64,000 bases of DNA from Bacillus_AB infantis_C (GCF_050107595.1 NZ_JBNILH010000004.1:124001-188000); one strand, 5' to 3'. Positions 24,206 through 33,933 are shown, counted from the first letter of the stretch. The notes: generated by a model from the letters alone, not told the origin. Translations and numbers: made by a program.

Positions 24206-25065
24206 CCCTTTTCCTGTTTTGGCTGCCGAAGCATGATGGTCAGGGCTTCTTCAAGCTCCGGGACCTCTTCCTCCAAAATTGCTATGCCAGCTTTTTTAAA
24301 ATAACTTTCTGCTTCCAGGGCTGCCGAGGTTATGACCATCCGATTCCCCTGGCGTGATACTTCACCGGGTATGCTGGAATCCGGCAGCTGGCCCACCCAA
24401 TACTTTTTAAACTTGAGGGCCAATTTATCTTTTTCAAAATGCCCAGTGATTTCTCCATCCCTCATAAAAAGGATATAATCGGCCAGTTTGCGGATATCCT
24501 CCGCCTGATGGGTCGCAATGATCATTGTCTTGTCTCCCCGCTCCATCCACTCAGCAAGCAATTCCATCAAAAGATGCTTAGCAGGTATATCCATGGAGGC
24601 AGACGGTTCATCCAAAAGAAGAATCTCTGTATCCCTGGGAAGAGTCAATGCAAGGTTAAGCTTCTGCTGGGCACCTTGGGAGAGTTTTCCGTAAGGCTTA
24701 TCAAGCCGAACTGAAAATCGGCTCACAATTTCGTCAAACAGCTGCTTATCCCAGGAAGGGTACCATCTCGAAACAAGTGAATACAGCTCATATCCGGTAA
24801 GCGCGCTGACGCCGTTTAGTGTCTGAGGCTGATAAGCGATGCTCTGCTTCCATGACTCTCCCTCTGAAATCGGGCGCCCGTTTATCCTGATATCCCCTTT
24901 ATCTCTTTTGGCCAGATTCATCATTAATTTTAACAGGGTGCTTTTTCCTGATGAGTTATTGCCGATCAGAGCTGTGATGGTCCCTGGCTCAAATCTTGCA
25001 TCCAAAGGGCCCAGTTTAAAGCCGTCTATCTCTTTTTCAAGTCCGGTGATTTCTATTGACATCAT
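24193..25065 (-). CDS. yhcG: ABC transporter ATP-binding protein YhcG
   Basis: 290 residues. Walker A GNNSSGKST, Q-loop AYQPQTLNGVSALTGYELYSLVSRWYPSWD, signature LSQGAQQKLNLALTL, Walker B ILLLDEPSASMD, H-loop IATHQ. The signature is LSQGA rather than LSGGQ, as in the YtrB/EcsA-like subgroup. The ATG at 25065 fits the GGGGAGG site best; another ATG lies six bases upstream. It probably works with the YhcE membrane protein. Confidence 0.9.
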   Translation of the reverse strand: MMSIEITGLEKEIDGFKLGPLDARFEPGTITALIGNNSSGKSTLLKLMMNLAKRDKGDIRINGRPISEGESWKQSIAYQPQTLNGVSALTGYELYSLVSRWYPSWDKQLFDEIVSRFSVRLDKPYGKLSQGAQQKLNLALTLPRDTEILLLDEPSASMDIPAKHLLMELLAEWMERGDKTMIIATHQAEDIRKLADYILFMRDGEITGHFEKDKLALKFKKYWVGQLPDSSIPGEVSRQGNRMVITSAALEAESYFKKAGIAILEEEVPELEEALTIMLRQPKQEKGWRN

Positions 25066-25067
25066 CT

Positions 25068-25463
25068 TCATTCCTCCCCGTTCTTTATTTTTTCTATGAC
25101 TCTATGAAAAATCTCTTCAATTTCTTCAAGTGTGCAGTCATAGTTCATGGCTGTCCGGATGCCATTTTCGAGCGCCTGATAGACTGAACTGTGCTTAACA
25201 TCCGCCTTTTCCGATTCAGCCACCTCGGCCACAAAGGTTCCCTTTCCCTGGATCGTGTTGATGAAGCCTTTATATTCAAGATCCTGATAAGCCCTTCTCG
25301 TTGTGATGACACTTACCTCAAGATCCTTCGAGAGGGAGCGGATGGACGGGAGCGGCGATCCTGCCGGGAGCACACCGCTCGCAATCAAAGCTTTTATCTG
25401 TCCCTCAATCTGGTGGTAGATGGGAACGCGGGATTCCTTGGATAATCTGATAGGTAGCTCCAA
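25068..25463 (-). CDS. yhcF: GntR-family (YtrA-type) repressor YhcF
   Basis: 131 residues, a short GntR protein: a winged helix at residues 1-75 (PIYHQIEGQIKALIASGVLPAGSPLPSIRSLSKDLEVSVITTRRAYQDLEYKGFI) and a small C-terminal helical part, the YtrA subfamily layout. Members repress their own ABC operons. Its predicted operator is the 30-bp inverted repeat at 26218-26247, in front of yhcE. Confidence 0.9.
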   Translation of the reverse strand: MELPIRLSKESRVPIYHQIEGQIKALIASGVLPAGSPLPSIRSLSKDLEVSVITTRRAYQDLEYKGFINTIQGKGTFVAEVAESEKADVKHSSVYQALENGIRTAMNYDCTLEEIEEIFHRVIEKIKNGEE

Positions 25464-25478
25464 GCGGTTTCCTCCTTT

Positions 25479-26198
25479 CTATGACAGATAGTCGATTGTT
25501 GCCATTTTCTTCAGCATGTATTTTTTATAGAAGAGCGTACAGGCCGCCGCTGCTGCTATTGCCAGCAACGAAGTTAATAGCGGCCATTTCCCCGCGGCCA
25601 TAATCGTCCAGCCGACAAGGCCGCTGCTGTAGGTATTGAAAAGGATGACAGCTGCAATTCCTCCGCCATACAGCATAATGCTGTAAATGACCATGCGGGT
25701 GCGATTGATCATATCGCCAGCTTCGATTGCCGGGAAAGACAGTCCAAAGAAAATGCTGAAAGCAAGCCACATAAGCGAAAAGGCAGCAAATCCGCCCATT
25801 CCCAGCTCACTGTTCAGACTTGGACTAAAGCTGTACAGCAGAATCATAAAAATCAGCTGCGCTGGGATAACGGTCATAAAATAAGTCAAAAAACGGCTTT
25901 TCACCAAAATCCCTTTCCCAATCGGCAGCTGGCTCAGCGTCATGAAATAAGGGGAGGCCCATACATCTCTTTGCACCTTTTGAGATTGGAAGTCTTTTGT
26001 CCTCGACCAGGCCGCCGAGAATCCGAATAAAATCATAAACATAAAATCCACAATGGCAGTTTTGCCAATACCGAGCGAAAAAGCTAAAACGGTTACCCCA
26101 AGAAACAGGACAGTATTGAGTATTAGCTGTATAAAACCTCTTGCTGATTTGCCCAGTTCGAATTTAACGAGCCACATTGCTTCTTTCCATTCATTCAA
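25479..26198 (-). CDS. yhcE: Membrane protein YhcE, first gene of the transporter operon
   Basis: 239 residues with six hydrophobic segments, an ABC-2-like permease. The start is TTG (MNEWKEAMWLVKFELGKSARG) behind GGGAGG. Order and strand (yhcE-F-G-H-I) copy the B. subtilis cluster, which supports the assignment more than the sequence itself. Confidence 0.8.
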   Translation of the reverse strand: MNEWKEAMWLVKFELGKSARGFIQLILNTVLFLGVTVLAFSLGIGKTAIVDFMFMILFGFSAAWSRTKDFQSQKVQRDVWASPYFMTLSQLPIGKGILVKSRFLTYFMTVIPAQLIFMILLYSFSPSLNSELGMGGFAAFSLMWLAFSIFFGLSFPAIEAGDMINRTRMVIYSIMLYGGGIAAVILFNTYSSGLVGWTIMAAGKWPLLTSLLAIAAAAACTLFYKKYMLKKMATIDYLS

Positions 26199-26217
26199 TT
26201 TTGATTCCTCCCACTGT

Positions 26218-26247
26218 TATACTGTTTATATCTATATACACAGTATA
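26218..26247 (-). promoter_or_regulatory. Predicted YhcF operator
   Basis: TATACTGTTTATA and TATACACAGTATA form a 13-bp inverted repeat (12 of 13 paired) separated by four bases, about 20 bp before the yhcE start. YtrA-type GntR repressors bind such AT-rich palindromes. Confidence 0.65.
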
Positions 26248-26469
26248 AAGGGGAGAGGACTTTATTTCCAGTCTTTTAACCATATTTTTTGAAATCCAGG
26301 TCCCCGGCTCATGCTTTTATTTAACACTTGCCTTCTCATGGTAAATCCCGCGAAAAGGCTGCTTCAATAATTTTAAGCCATGATTTTCGAAAGACTAAAC
26401 ACTCAAAATTATATGCCGATAATAAATTGGCGAATTTGTTAAAATAAAAGGGAAAGAGGAATTTGCATC

Positions 26470-28167
26470 ATGAAGTTATCAATCAAACAGAAATTAATAG
26501 GAAGCTTCCTAATTGTATCCATCATTTTTGGCATTGCTTCCTTTATTTCATACCAGAACATGAAAGACTCCAATGAATCGTATGATTATGTAGTTGAAGT
26601 TGTTGCTGAACTAAGGGCCGTGACACAATCCATCCAGACAGACGCTGCCCTCCAGTCAGGCTATTACCGTGCCTTTATGTTATACGATGAAAACAGTGAA
26701 CGCTACAGAGATTCAATGAATGAGGCAAACGATCGAATTAATGCATCTATTGAAAAAGGTAAAGAGCTGGCCACCCTGCCGGAAACGGATGAACGCCTGA
26801 ATGACATCCAGACAGCTAATAAAAAGTTTGAAGAATTGGCTAACCAAATCATGGACGAAAGCAGTGCCGATAAAGAGAAAGCAATTGCCGATGGCTTAAA
26901 GCTGATTGTCCCGATCAGTGATCGTCTGACAGAAAGTACGCTTTCAATGCATGACTGGCTGAAGAATGACATCCTGGATGCCAGATTCAAAGAAACACAG
27001 GACCAATCACACCAAGCCAGGCTGACCTTGCTTTTACTGAGTGTTCTCGCCACAGCCATCGCCATAGCAAGCGGCGTTGTCATATCCATTTTCATTTCGC
27101 GCCCTATTGTCAAATTAGGAGGCTTAGCAAAGCAAGTGGCTGGCGGAAACCTCAACGTGGATGCATTACAGCTGAAAAGCAAAGACGAGGTTTATCATTT
27201 AAATCAATCCTTTGAACAAATGACAAGTAACCTGAAGGATATGATCAGCTCTATTGCCGTTAATTCAGATTTGGTTGCCGCATCGGCAGAGCAGTTGAAT
27301 GCGAGCGCGGAACAATCATCCATCGCCAGCGAAACTGTTTCATCTGCCATCCAGGAGATTGCCGGCGGAGCTGAAGCAACTACAGCAAATCTGGAAAATA
27401 ATTCAAAATCCTTGAATGAAGTGCTGCAGGGCATCTTACATATCTCGGAAAGCACAGCCCATGTAGCCGAGCTTTCAAGAAAGACGACTAAAGAGGCAGA
27501 AGAAGGGGGCAAACAGGTTTCTGAAAACTTAGGACAGATGAAATCCATTCATCATTCGATCAAAAGGTCCAATCAAGTGATTTCTTCCTTGTCCAACCGC
27601 TCAAAAGAGATAGGTTCAATCTCCGATGTGATCAGCGGGATTGCCGATCAGACAAATCTTCTGGCTTTAAATGCGGCCATTGAAGCAGCAAGAGCGGGGG
27701 AGCATGGGAAAGGATTTGCCGTGGTAGCTGATGAAGTGCGCAAGCTGGCCGAACAATCCCAGGCATCGACAAAGAGTATTGCTGAGCTGATCGCTTTGAT
27801 CCAGGAGGACACAGAAGAATCAGTAAAAATCATGGATGAAGCAGTTTCCAATGCTGAAGAAGGCGTCAAAGTATCAGAGCAGACCTCTGACAAATTTGCT
27901 GAAATATTAACCAGCACCCAAAATATCACACCGCTGATTGAACAAGTTACTGCCACTGTCCAGCAGATCTCCGCCAATATAGAGGAAGCAACGAATGCGG
28001 CTATGGAAGTTTCTATGATGGCCCAGGAAAACGCGGCAAGCTCGGAAGAAGCGGCGGCATCAACAGAGGAACAGCTTGCCTCAATGGAAGAAATCCATTC
28101 ATCTTCCCAGGCATTGGCACAGATGGCCGAGGAGTTAAAGGGGACAGTAGATAAGTTTAAAATCTAA
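26470..28167 (+). CDS. Methyl-accepting chemotaxis protein
   Basis: 565 residues. TM1 at ~10-30, a ~160-residue extracellular helical sensor of the 4HB_MCP type, TM2 near 185-207, HAMP to ~260, and a long cytoplasmic coiled coil with the signalling tip EIGSISDVISGIADQTNLLALNAAIEAARAGEHGKGF (given in parts: ISGIADQTNLLALNAAIEAA then RAGEHGKGFAVVADEVRKLA). It signals to CheA/CheW. No other chemotaxis gene is nearby; ligand unknown. Confidence 0.93.
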   Translation: MKLSIKQKLIGSFLIVSIIFGIASFISYQNMKDSNESYDYVVEVVAELRAVTQSIQTDAALQSGYYRAFMLYDENSERYRDSMNEANDRINASIEKGKELATLPETDERLNDIQTANKKFEELANQIMDESSADKEKAIADGLKLIVPISDRLTESTLSMHDWLKNDILDARFKETQDQSHQARLTLLLLSVLATAIAIASGVVISIFISRPIVKLGGLAKQVAGGNLNVDALQLKSKDEVYHLNQSFEQMTSNLKDMISSIAVNSDLVAASAEQLNASAEQSSIASETVSSAIQEIAGGAEATTANLENNSKSLNEVLQGILHISESTAHVAELSRKTTKEAEEGGKQVSENLGQMKSIHHSIKRSNQVISSLSNRSKEIGSISDVISGIADQTNLLALNAAIEAARAGEHGKGFAVVADEVRKLAEQSQASTKSIAELIALIQEDTEESVKIMDEAVSNAEEGVKVSEQTSDKFAEILTSTQNITPLIEQVTATVQQISANIEEATNAAMEVSMMAQENAASSEEAAASTEEQLASMEEIHSSSQALAQMAEELKGTVDKFKI

Positions 28168-28180
28168 GCACGGTCCATAA

Positions 28181-28210
28181 GTCACTCATATTTTATGAGT
28201 GGCTTTTTTG
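28181..28210 (+). terminator. Terminator of the chemoreceptor gene
   Basis: CACTCATA, TTT loop, TATGAGTG, then GCTTTTTT. Confidence 0.85.
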
Positions 28211-28263
28211 CAGTGTAAAAGGAAAATTTTCAAGCCATCAGAAAAGTCATGAAGTTCATAAAG

Positions 28264-28294
28264 AAACACCGCCCTGTTAAGCAGGACGGTGTTT
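28264..28294 (-). terminator. Terminator of the MarR-MMPL operon
   Basis: AAACACCGTCCTG and CAGGGCGGTGTTT pair around five bases on the minus strand, followed by CTTTATG. Confidence 0.75.
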
Positions 28295-28311
28295 CCGCGG
28301 CTTAAAGCCTT

Positions 28312-31300
28312 TTATTCATTTGTTCCCCTTCTAAATGGCCACCAGTTTGCCTGGCCGAAGTTTTTCACCATGACCGGGATAAACAGCGGCAGGATGATGA
28401 ACGCATACAGCAGGAGTCCGACCAGTATGATCGAAGCAATCTGCAGCAATGACAGCATGCCGGATGGCATCATCGCCGCGAATGTACCGCCAAGGATGAC
28501 AACGGCCGAGATGATGACAGTTCCCATCTTTTTCATCGCCATCAGCATCGCATCTGCTACCGAAAGGTCTTTATATTCATTGAAGCGGTCCATAAGGAAG
28601 ATGCTGTAATCCACCCCGAGCGCGACAAGAATGACGAAACCGAAGAACGGCACAGCCCAGCTGATGCCTGTATAGCCGAGAATATCCACGAAGATTACTT
28701 CGTTCATCGCCATGGAAGTATAATACGTCAGGATCAATGACCCGATAATATAGACTGGCATAATGATAGAACGGAACAGGAATACAAGAATGATAGAAAT
28801 ACCGACGAGCATCAGCACGACTGTGCGGGAATAATCCTTGCCTGACATCTCATCAAGATCTGCATTCGTACTTGTAATCCCGCCCAATGCAAGTTTCGCA
28901 TTTTCAAGCTTTGTATCTTTTGTCGCCCTCTCCACGGCATCCTTGATTTCAGGAACCTGATTGATGGCTTCATTTGAATACGGATTTGCTTCAAAAATGA
29001 CATCCAGTGTCATGACTTTGCGGTCTTTCGACATATACGCATCTACCGCCTGGTCGAAATCGTCGCTTTCCAGGACCTCTTCCGGCAGATAGAAAGCATT
29101 CAGTGAATCTGACTGCGACAGTCCGGACAGATAGTCCTGTGCGGAGCCCAGTCCGTCTGATACCTGATTCAGCCCATCCACACTCTGATTGAGGCCGTCT
29201 GTCAGCTCGCCCAGCTGGCCGCCGAGGCTGCCGAAGCCGTCCAGGAGCTGCTTCTGGCCATCATTGACCCCTGCAAGTCCGTTTGACAGCTGCGGGAATC
29301 CATTGACAATCTGGCCCTGGCCGTCTGCCAGCTGTTCGAGGCCGGCCTGCTGCTGCTCGATGCCGGTGATGATTTTCTGAAGTCCGCCGGCCAAATTCTG
29401 CTGGCCGCCGAGAGCCCGGCTGAATCCGTCATTTGCCTTGTTAAGTCCAGACTTCACGCCTGCCAGCCCGCCATTAAGCTGTGACAAGCCTTCTGCCAGT
29501 GGTTTAATATTTGCCTGTACATTCTGAACAGTTCCTTTAATTTTTTTGTAGGAATCGTTTTCAGCTATACCTTGATAATTGTCTTCCAATACAGAAAAAT
29601 CATCTGGAGTAATGCCTGCCAAGGCATCTGAAAGGCTGTTTAATCCTTTACCGATTTTTGTGTATTGGTCTTGCAGGCCACTTACTCCAGTTGCTGCTTC
29701 CTTATAACCGCCAAGCAATTTATTATAATTGGCAAGAAGCTCTTCCGCCCCCGCCTTTGTTTCCTCCAGCCCCTTTTTCAGCTCAGTGGATCCAGCTGTT
29801 CCCTGGCGGAGGCCATCTTCAATTTTTGCCAGATTGTTTTCAATTTCTGATAGGCCGTTCTGGATTTCGCCTGTTCCTGATATCAAAGTTCCGATGCCAG
29901 AAACAGCCTGATCAAGCTCCGGCTCTGATTTTGACAGCTCGCTTCCTGCTTCCTGAAGCCCGTCGCTGATCTGGTCAAGTCCGTCTTTTCCTTCTCCTAG
30001 GCCATCTTCAAGGCTTTCCGCCTGCTTGGAGACAAAGAAATCTTCAATAGGCTCACCTGTCGGCCTTGTTACAGACCGGACAGTATCGACCAGGTCCACT
30101 TTTTCCAGCTCCTGGCTGATTTTTTCTGCAAGGGCGATATATTCGGCAGAATCCATCCGCTCATCATTCTGAAGCACAATTTGCGTTGGCATTGATTCAC
30201 CAGGGCCAAAGCTGCCGCTGATGGCATCAAATGCCTTGATGGACGGTACATCCCCGCTGATTTCCTCAAGGGAGTTATAAGAAAGATCTCCGTCATACAC
30301 CACAAGGAACGGCACACAGACTGCCGCAACAATCAATAGTGCGATGAATGGGCGGGCAAGAGAAAAGCGCCCGACTGTACCCCAAAGCTTACTTTCACCA
30401 TGTTCAGCGGTACTTTTTGATGGCCAGAAGATCTTTTGGCCGAGCACAGCCATAAAGAATGGAACCACTGTGAACAGGGCGATCAGCAGCAGTGCCACCC
30501 CGACAGCAACAGCTGAGGCTGACTGATACAGCTTAAACTGGGAGAATCCGATGGCTGCAAAGCCGATCATGACCGCCAATCCGCTGAAGAATACGGTGCG
30601 GCCGGCATTCTTGTATGTGGCAACAATCGCATCTCCCGTTGATTCGCTGTGAGCCAATTCTTCTTTAAAGCGGCTCAGCAGCAGGATGCAGTAATCAGTC
30701 CCGATACCGAAGAGAACGGCAACCAGGAAGATCTGCGTATAGTTGGAAATCGGGAAATCCACTTTATCCACCAGGATGGATACAATTGATTGTGAAGCCA
30801 GATAAGAAAATCCAACCGTCAGCAGCGGAATGACCGGCGCCACGATAGACCTGAATACCAGGAACAGGACAACGAGGATAAACACCACGGTAATCCCCTC
30901 TGTTTTCTTCAGGCCTTCCTCAGAGCTGGTGGTCAGATCTTCATTGATCATCCAGTTGCTCGTATAATAATGGTCAACATCCGCATCTTCAATGGTTTCA
31001 TACAGGGCATCGCTCAGCTCGCCTGCTTCGCGGCCGTTCCAGCTGATGCTCAATGATGCTAGAATCGATTTTCCATCATCGGAAACAAGCTGGTCTTTCA
31101 GGCTTTCTTCTGTAAAATGGGAGAGAATTTGTGTAATCCCAAGCTCCTCTTTATTTGCTTCCAGATTATTGATGGCTTCCTCAGCTTCTTTTATCTGGTC
31201 TGCCGACAGCTTTTTATCATCATGAAAAACAAGGGCAACAGAGGTCTCATCGCCTCCGCCTTCCTGCTTCTGCACTTCATCCATGATCTGGCCGGCCAGC

Positions 31301-31443
31301 TTGGAGGAATACTCCTCCGGCACATCCACCTGTCCTTTTTCACGGACAAGATCAGCCATATTCGGGGCCAGCAAAAACAATCCGGCAATGACTGCAATCC
31401 ACGCAATAATGACAAACCATTTTCTCTTAATTATTGTATACAC
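28312..31443 (-). CDS. ydgH: MMPL/RND-family transporter (YdgH-like)
   Basis: 1043 residues. Two bundles of about six membrane segments (~15-370 and ~850-1030) with MMPL motifs such as GIGTDYCILLLSRFKEE and ALGVDYSIFLMDRFNEY. The large second extracellular region (~480-760) is made of a long run of similar ~7-11-residue units (LSQLNGGLAGVKSGL, QISDGLQEAG, GLNQVSDGLG), probably a coiled-coil or beta-helix rod, as in YdgH and YhgE-like proteins. It likely exports lipids or drugs using the proton gradient. Directly follows the MarR gene. Confidence 0.9.
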   Translation of the reverse strand: MYTIIKRKWFVIIAWIAVIAGLFLLAPNMADLVREKGQVDVPEEYSSKLAGQIMDEVQKQEGGGDETSVALVFHDDKKLSADQIKEAEEAINNLEANKEELGITQILSHFTEESLKDQLVSDDGKSILASLSISWNGREAGELSDALYETIEDADVDHYYTSNWMINEDLTTSSEEGLKKTEGITVVFILVVLFLVFRSIVAPVIPLLTVGFSYLASQSIVSILVDKVDFPISNYTQIFLVAVLFGIGTDYCILLLSRFKEELAHSESTGDAIVATYKNAGRTVFFSGLAVMIGFAAIGFSQFKLYQSASAVAVGVALLLIALFTVVPFFMAVLGQKIFWPSKSTAEHGESKLWGTVGRFSLARPFIALLIVAAVCVPFLVVYDGDLSYNSLEEISGDVPSIKAFDAISGSFGPGESMPTQIVLQNDERMDSAEYIALAEKISQELEKVDLVDTVRSVTRPTGEPIEDFFVSKQAESLEDGLGEGKDGLDQISDGLQEAGSELSKSEPELDQAVSGIGTLISGTGEIQNGLSEIENNLAKIEDGLRQGTAGSTELKKGLEETKAGAEELLANYNKLLGGYKEAATGVSGLQDQYTKIGKGLNSLSDALAGITPDDFSVLEDNYQGIAENDSYKKIKGTVQNVQANIKPLAEGLSQLNGGLAGVKSGLNKANDGFSRALGGQQNLAGGLQKIITGIEQQQAGLEQLADGQGQIVNGFPQLSNGLAGVNDGQKQLLDGFGSLGGQLGELTDGLNQSVDGLNQVSDGLGSAQDYLSGLSQSDSLNAFYLPEEVLESDDFDQAVDAYMSKDRKVMTLDVIFEANPYSNEAINQVPEIKDAVERATKDTKLENAKLALGGITSTNADLDEMSGKDYSRTVVLMLVGISIILVFLFRSIIMPVYIIGSLILTYYTSMAMNEVIFVDILGYTGISWAVPFFGFVILVALGVDYSIFLMDRFNEYKDLSVADAMLMAMKKMGTVIISAVVILGGTFAAMMPSGMLSLLQIASIILVGLLLYAFIILPLFIPVMVKNFGQANWWPFRRGTNE

Positions 31444-31445
31444 GC

Positions 31446-31907
31446 CTATTCCTCCACCTGTTGTTCTTTAATTTCAAGCAGAATACTGTTCAGTTTCTCA
31501 TAGGTTGTGATGAACTGCTCTATCTCCTGCAGGTCAAATTTTTTGATAAAAGATTCAACCAGTTTGCTGATCCGCTCTTCCGTTTCTGAAAAAAGCTCCC
31601 TGCCTTTTTCAGAAAGCGTCAAGTAAACGACCCTGCGGTCCTTTTCGTCACGTGTCCGTTCAATCAGGCCCTTTTCAAACAGCCTGGTAATGATGGCAGT
31701 GATTGCACTTTTTTTGACATCAAACACCTCAGCCAACTCCGTTGACGTGCAGTTCTCTGAATGGTGGATGTATCTGAGTGTATAATGCTGGTCATTCGTC
31801 AGGTCATTCCCGAGCTGGCACTTCACCAGGTTCTCACCCGTCTTGTTTACTGAGAAGGAGACGGATATGTACCGGTCCACTAAGTCTTTTATATTCTCAT
31901 GCGGCAT
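31446..31907 (-). CDS. ydgG: MarR-family regulator (YdgG-like)
   Basis: 153 residues. The winged helix spans ~45-115: LRYIHHSENCTSTELAEVFDVKKSAITAIITRLFEKGLIERTRDEKDRRVVYLTLSEKG, including the DxRxxxLTLT-like wing. It presumably represses the efflux gene two bases downstream. The upstream AT-rich stretch at 31941-31960 (TTAATAATTCAATACTTTAA) is an imperfect palindrome that could be its operator. Confidence 0.88.
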   Translation of the reverse strand: MPHENIKDLVDRYISVSFSVNKTGENLVKCQLGNDLTNDQHYTLRYIHHSENCTSTELAEVFDVKKSAITAIITRLFEKGLIERTRDEKDRRVVYLTLSEKGRELFSETEERISKLVESFIKKFDLQEIEQFITTYEKLNSILLEIKEQQVEE

Positions 31908-32076
31908 GCATTATTCACCTCTTCCGCTATAAAGTTCTATCCTTTAATAATTCAATACTTTAACTAATTTATCTTAATTGTATTTTTCTGTCAAGGGGAA
32001 GGTTTTCAATAAAAAGTGCCCTCCCTATGAGCATTCCTTTATAGACCATTTCTTTTTTCTTGCTTATTAATGGGGT

Positions 32077-32268
32077 GTTGATTTCCGTTGCAGGCACTTC
32101 GCTTTCCGCGGGGCGGCGCTGAGCCTCCTCACGCTTACGCGTTGCGGGGTCTCAGCTCTGCCGCTACTTTCCCGCAGGACGTTGAATCCGCTTCACCGAC
32201 ATTCCTTCGCACGAGAAAAATGCGCATGCATTTTATGAGGAGTCTACGTGCCTTCCACTCCAATCAAC
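32077..32268. repeat. Dispersed 192-bp repeat with inverted ends, Bacillaceae type
   Basis: The ends are imperfect inverted copies: GTTGATTTCCGTTGCAGGCAC on the left pairs with GTGCCTTCCACTCCAATCAAC on the right (17 of 21 by eye, each shown as 21 bases in two arms; the outer GTTGATT/AATCAAC is exact). GC-rich interior with CTTTCCGCGGG and TACTTTCCCGCAGG. I recognise this as a repeat found many times in Bacillaceae genomes between genes. It has no coding capacity and lies between the MarR operon and the first Opu operon. Confidence 0.75.
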
Positions 32269-32326
32269 AGGTTTTTTGAAGTTTAATACTGCTATACACC
32301 ATGGTTATTAAAACACTTAGCTAAAT

Positions 32327-32361
32327 AAAAAAAGGGTACGGAATGAGATTATTCCGTACCC
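32327..32361 (-). terminator. Terminator of the first Opu operon
   Basis: GGGTACGGAAT and ATTCCGTACCC form an 11-bp perfect stem followed by TTTTTTT on the minus strand. Confidence 0.9.
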
Positions 32362-32379
32362 CTGCTTTCTGTTATTTGC

Positions 32380-33933
32380 TTAGTCAATTAAGTTTTTCTT
32401 TTTCAGGAAGTCGATTGCTACTTCGCGCGGGTTTTCTTTGTCGAGATCGACTCTGGCATTCATTTCAGCCATTTCTTCTTCGGAGATCTGGCCGCCAAGC
32501 CTGTTGATGACTTCTTCGAGCTCCGGATATTTCTGGAGTGTTTCCTGGCGGATGATCGGTGCTGCATAGTATGGCGGGAAGAATTGCTTATCATCTTCAA
32601 GCACCTTCAGGCCAAAGCGGACAATCCGCCCGTCTGTTGTAAAGGCAGGGATGGCATCCACTTCCCCTTCCTGTACAGCGGAGTACATCAGATTCGCATC
32701 CAATGTCCGCTTTTCGCTGAAATCGAGATTATATGTCTCTGTGAAAGCAGTGAAACCGTCCTCGCGTTCGTAAAAATCAGCAGGACCCCCGAATCGGAGC
32801 TCCGAGGACACAGGAGAAAGGTCGGAAATTTTTTCAGCACCATACTCACTGTCGGTTTCCTGGTTGACTGCAAGGGCGTATGTGTTCTGGAATCCTAAAG
32901 GCTCCATCCACTCCAGCTGGTATTCTTCGCTGTAGCCTTCCTTTACCTTCTTATAAATATCCTCGGGGCTGTCCTCCGGGTTATAAGATTCCTTCATGAT
33001 CGTCAGGAGACCTGTCCCCGTATAATCCACATACATATCAATATCGCCTTTTCTGAGGGCCTGGGTCAGGATCGGAGTATCGCCGAGCCCTTCCTGCACC
33101 CTTACATCATAATCTGTCTGATCTTTGATATATTCAGAAAGGATATGAGGGAGAATATATTGCTCTGTCCATCTTTTTCCGCCAAGGACGATGGTATCTT
33201 CCTCATTGCCTCCCCTGAGTCCAAAGAACAATGCCAGTGCAGCAATAGGAATGAGGAATAAAGAAATCCTTTTCCAGTTCACCTTCCTGCCTCTGCGCGG
33301 GTCGGTGGCAATTTCAATTCTTTTCAGAATTAAATCAATGACAATCGCAAGGACGGCTGCCGGTATCGCACCTGCAAGCACGAGCTCATTTCGGGCTGTG
33401 GACAGGCCTCTGTAAATCAGGTCCCCAAGGCCGCCTGCCCCAATGAAAGCGGCAAGGGTCGCCACCCCGATTGTCAGAACGGCCGCTGTCCGCAGGCCTG
33501 CCATGATGATCGGCAATGCAAGGGGAAGCTCAATCATCCTGAGGATCTGGTTGCTTGTCATCCCCATGCCGCGTCCTGCCTCAACGGCAGACTGGTCTAC
33601 ACCGTTGATGCCTGTATATGTATTTCTTAAAAGAGGCAGCAAAGCATACACAGTTAAGGCAATGATCGCTGTTACATTGCCGATTCCGAACAAAGGCAGC
33701 AAGAATCCGAACAGCGCAAGGCTCGGTATCGTCTGGAAGATGGATGTAACGCCGATGACCGGCTCAGCCAGCTTCTTCCTCCGTGAAATAAATATGCCTA
33801 AAGGCAGGGATATGGCCGCTGCTATCACAATGGAAACAACCGACAGAAATAAATGCTGCTGGAGGGCTTCCAGAATTTCAGGCCATCTATTTTTAAAAAT
33901 ATCAACAACGAGTACAAAGAAATTATCATTCAT
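32380..33933 (-). CDS. Osmoprotectant ABC importer, permease fused to binding protein (copy 1)
   Basis: 517 residues. Residues ~1-215 form an OpuBB/OpuCB-type permease with six membrane segments and the loop TYTGINGVDQSAVEAGRGMGMTSNQILRMIELPLALPIIMAG (EAGRGMGM...LP EAA motif). After another hydrophobic stretch, residues ~240-515 form an OpuBC/ProX-type glycine betaine/choline binding domain (VLGGKRWTEQYILPHILSEY...YVDYTGTGL). The binding domain is thus tethered outside. It overlaps the ATPase gene by 8 bp (ATGAATGA). It takes up betaine, carnitine or choline. Confidence 0.93.
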   Translation of the reverse strand: MNDNFFVLVVDIFKNRWPEILEALQQHLFLSVVSIVIAAAISLPLGIFISRRKKLAEPVIGVTSIFQTIPSLALFGFLLPLFGIGNVTAIIALTVYALLPLLRNTYTGINGVDQSAVEAGRGMGMTSNQILRMIELPLALPIIMAGLRTAAVLTIGVATLAAFIGAGGLGDLIYRGLSTARNELVLAGAIPAAVLAIVIDLILKRIEIATDPRRGRKVNWKRISLFLIPIAALALFFGLRGGNEEDTIVLGGKRWTEQYILPHILSEYIKDQTDYDVRVQEGLGDTPILTQALRKGDIDMYVDYTGTGLLTIMKESYNPEDSPEDIYKKVKEGYSEEYQLEWMEPLGFQNTYALAVNQETDSEYGAEKISDLSPVSSELRFGGPADFYEREDGFTAFTETYNLDFSEKRTLDANLMYSAVQEGEVDAIPAFTTDGRIVRFGLKVLEDDKQFFPPYYAAPIIRQETLQKYPELEEVINRLGGQISEEEMAEMNARVDLDKENPREVAIDFLKKKNLID

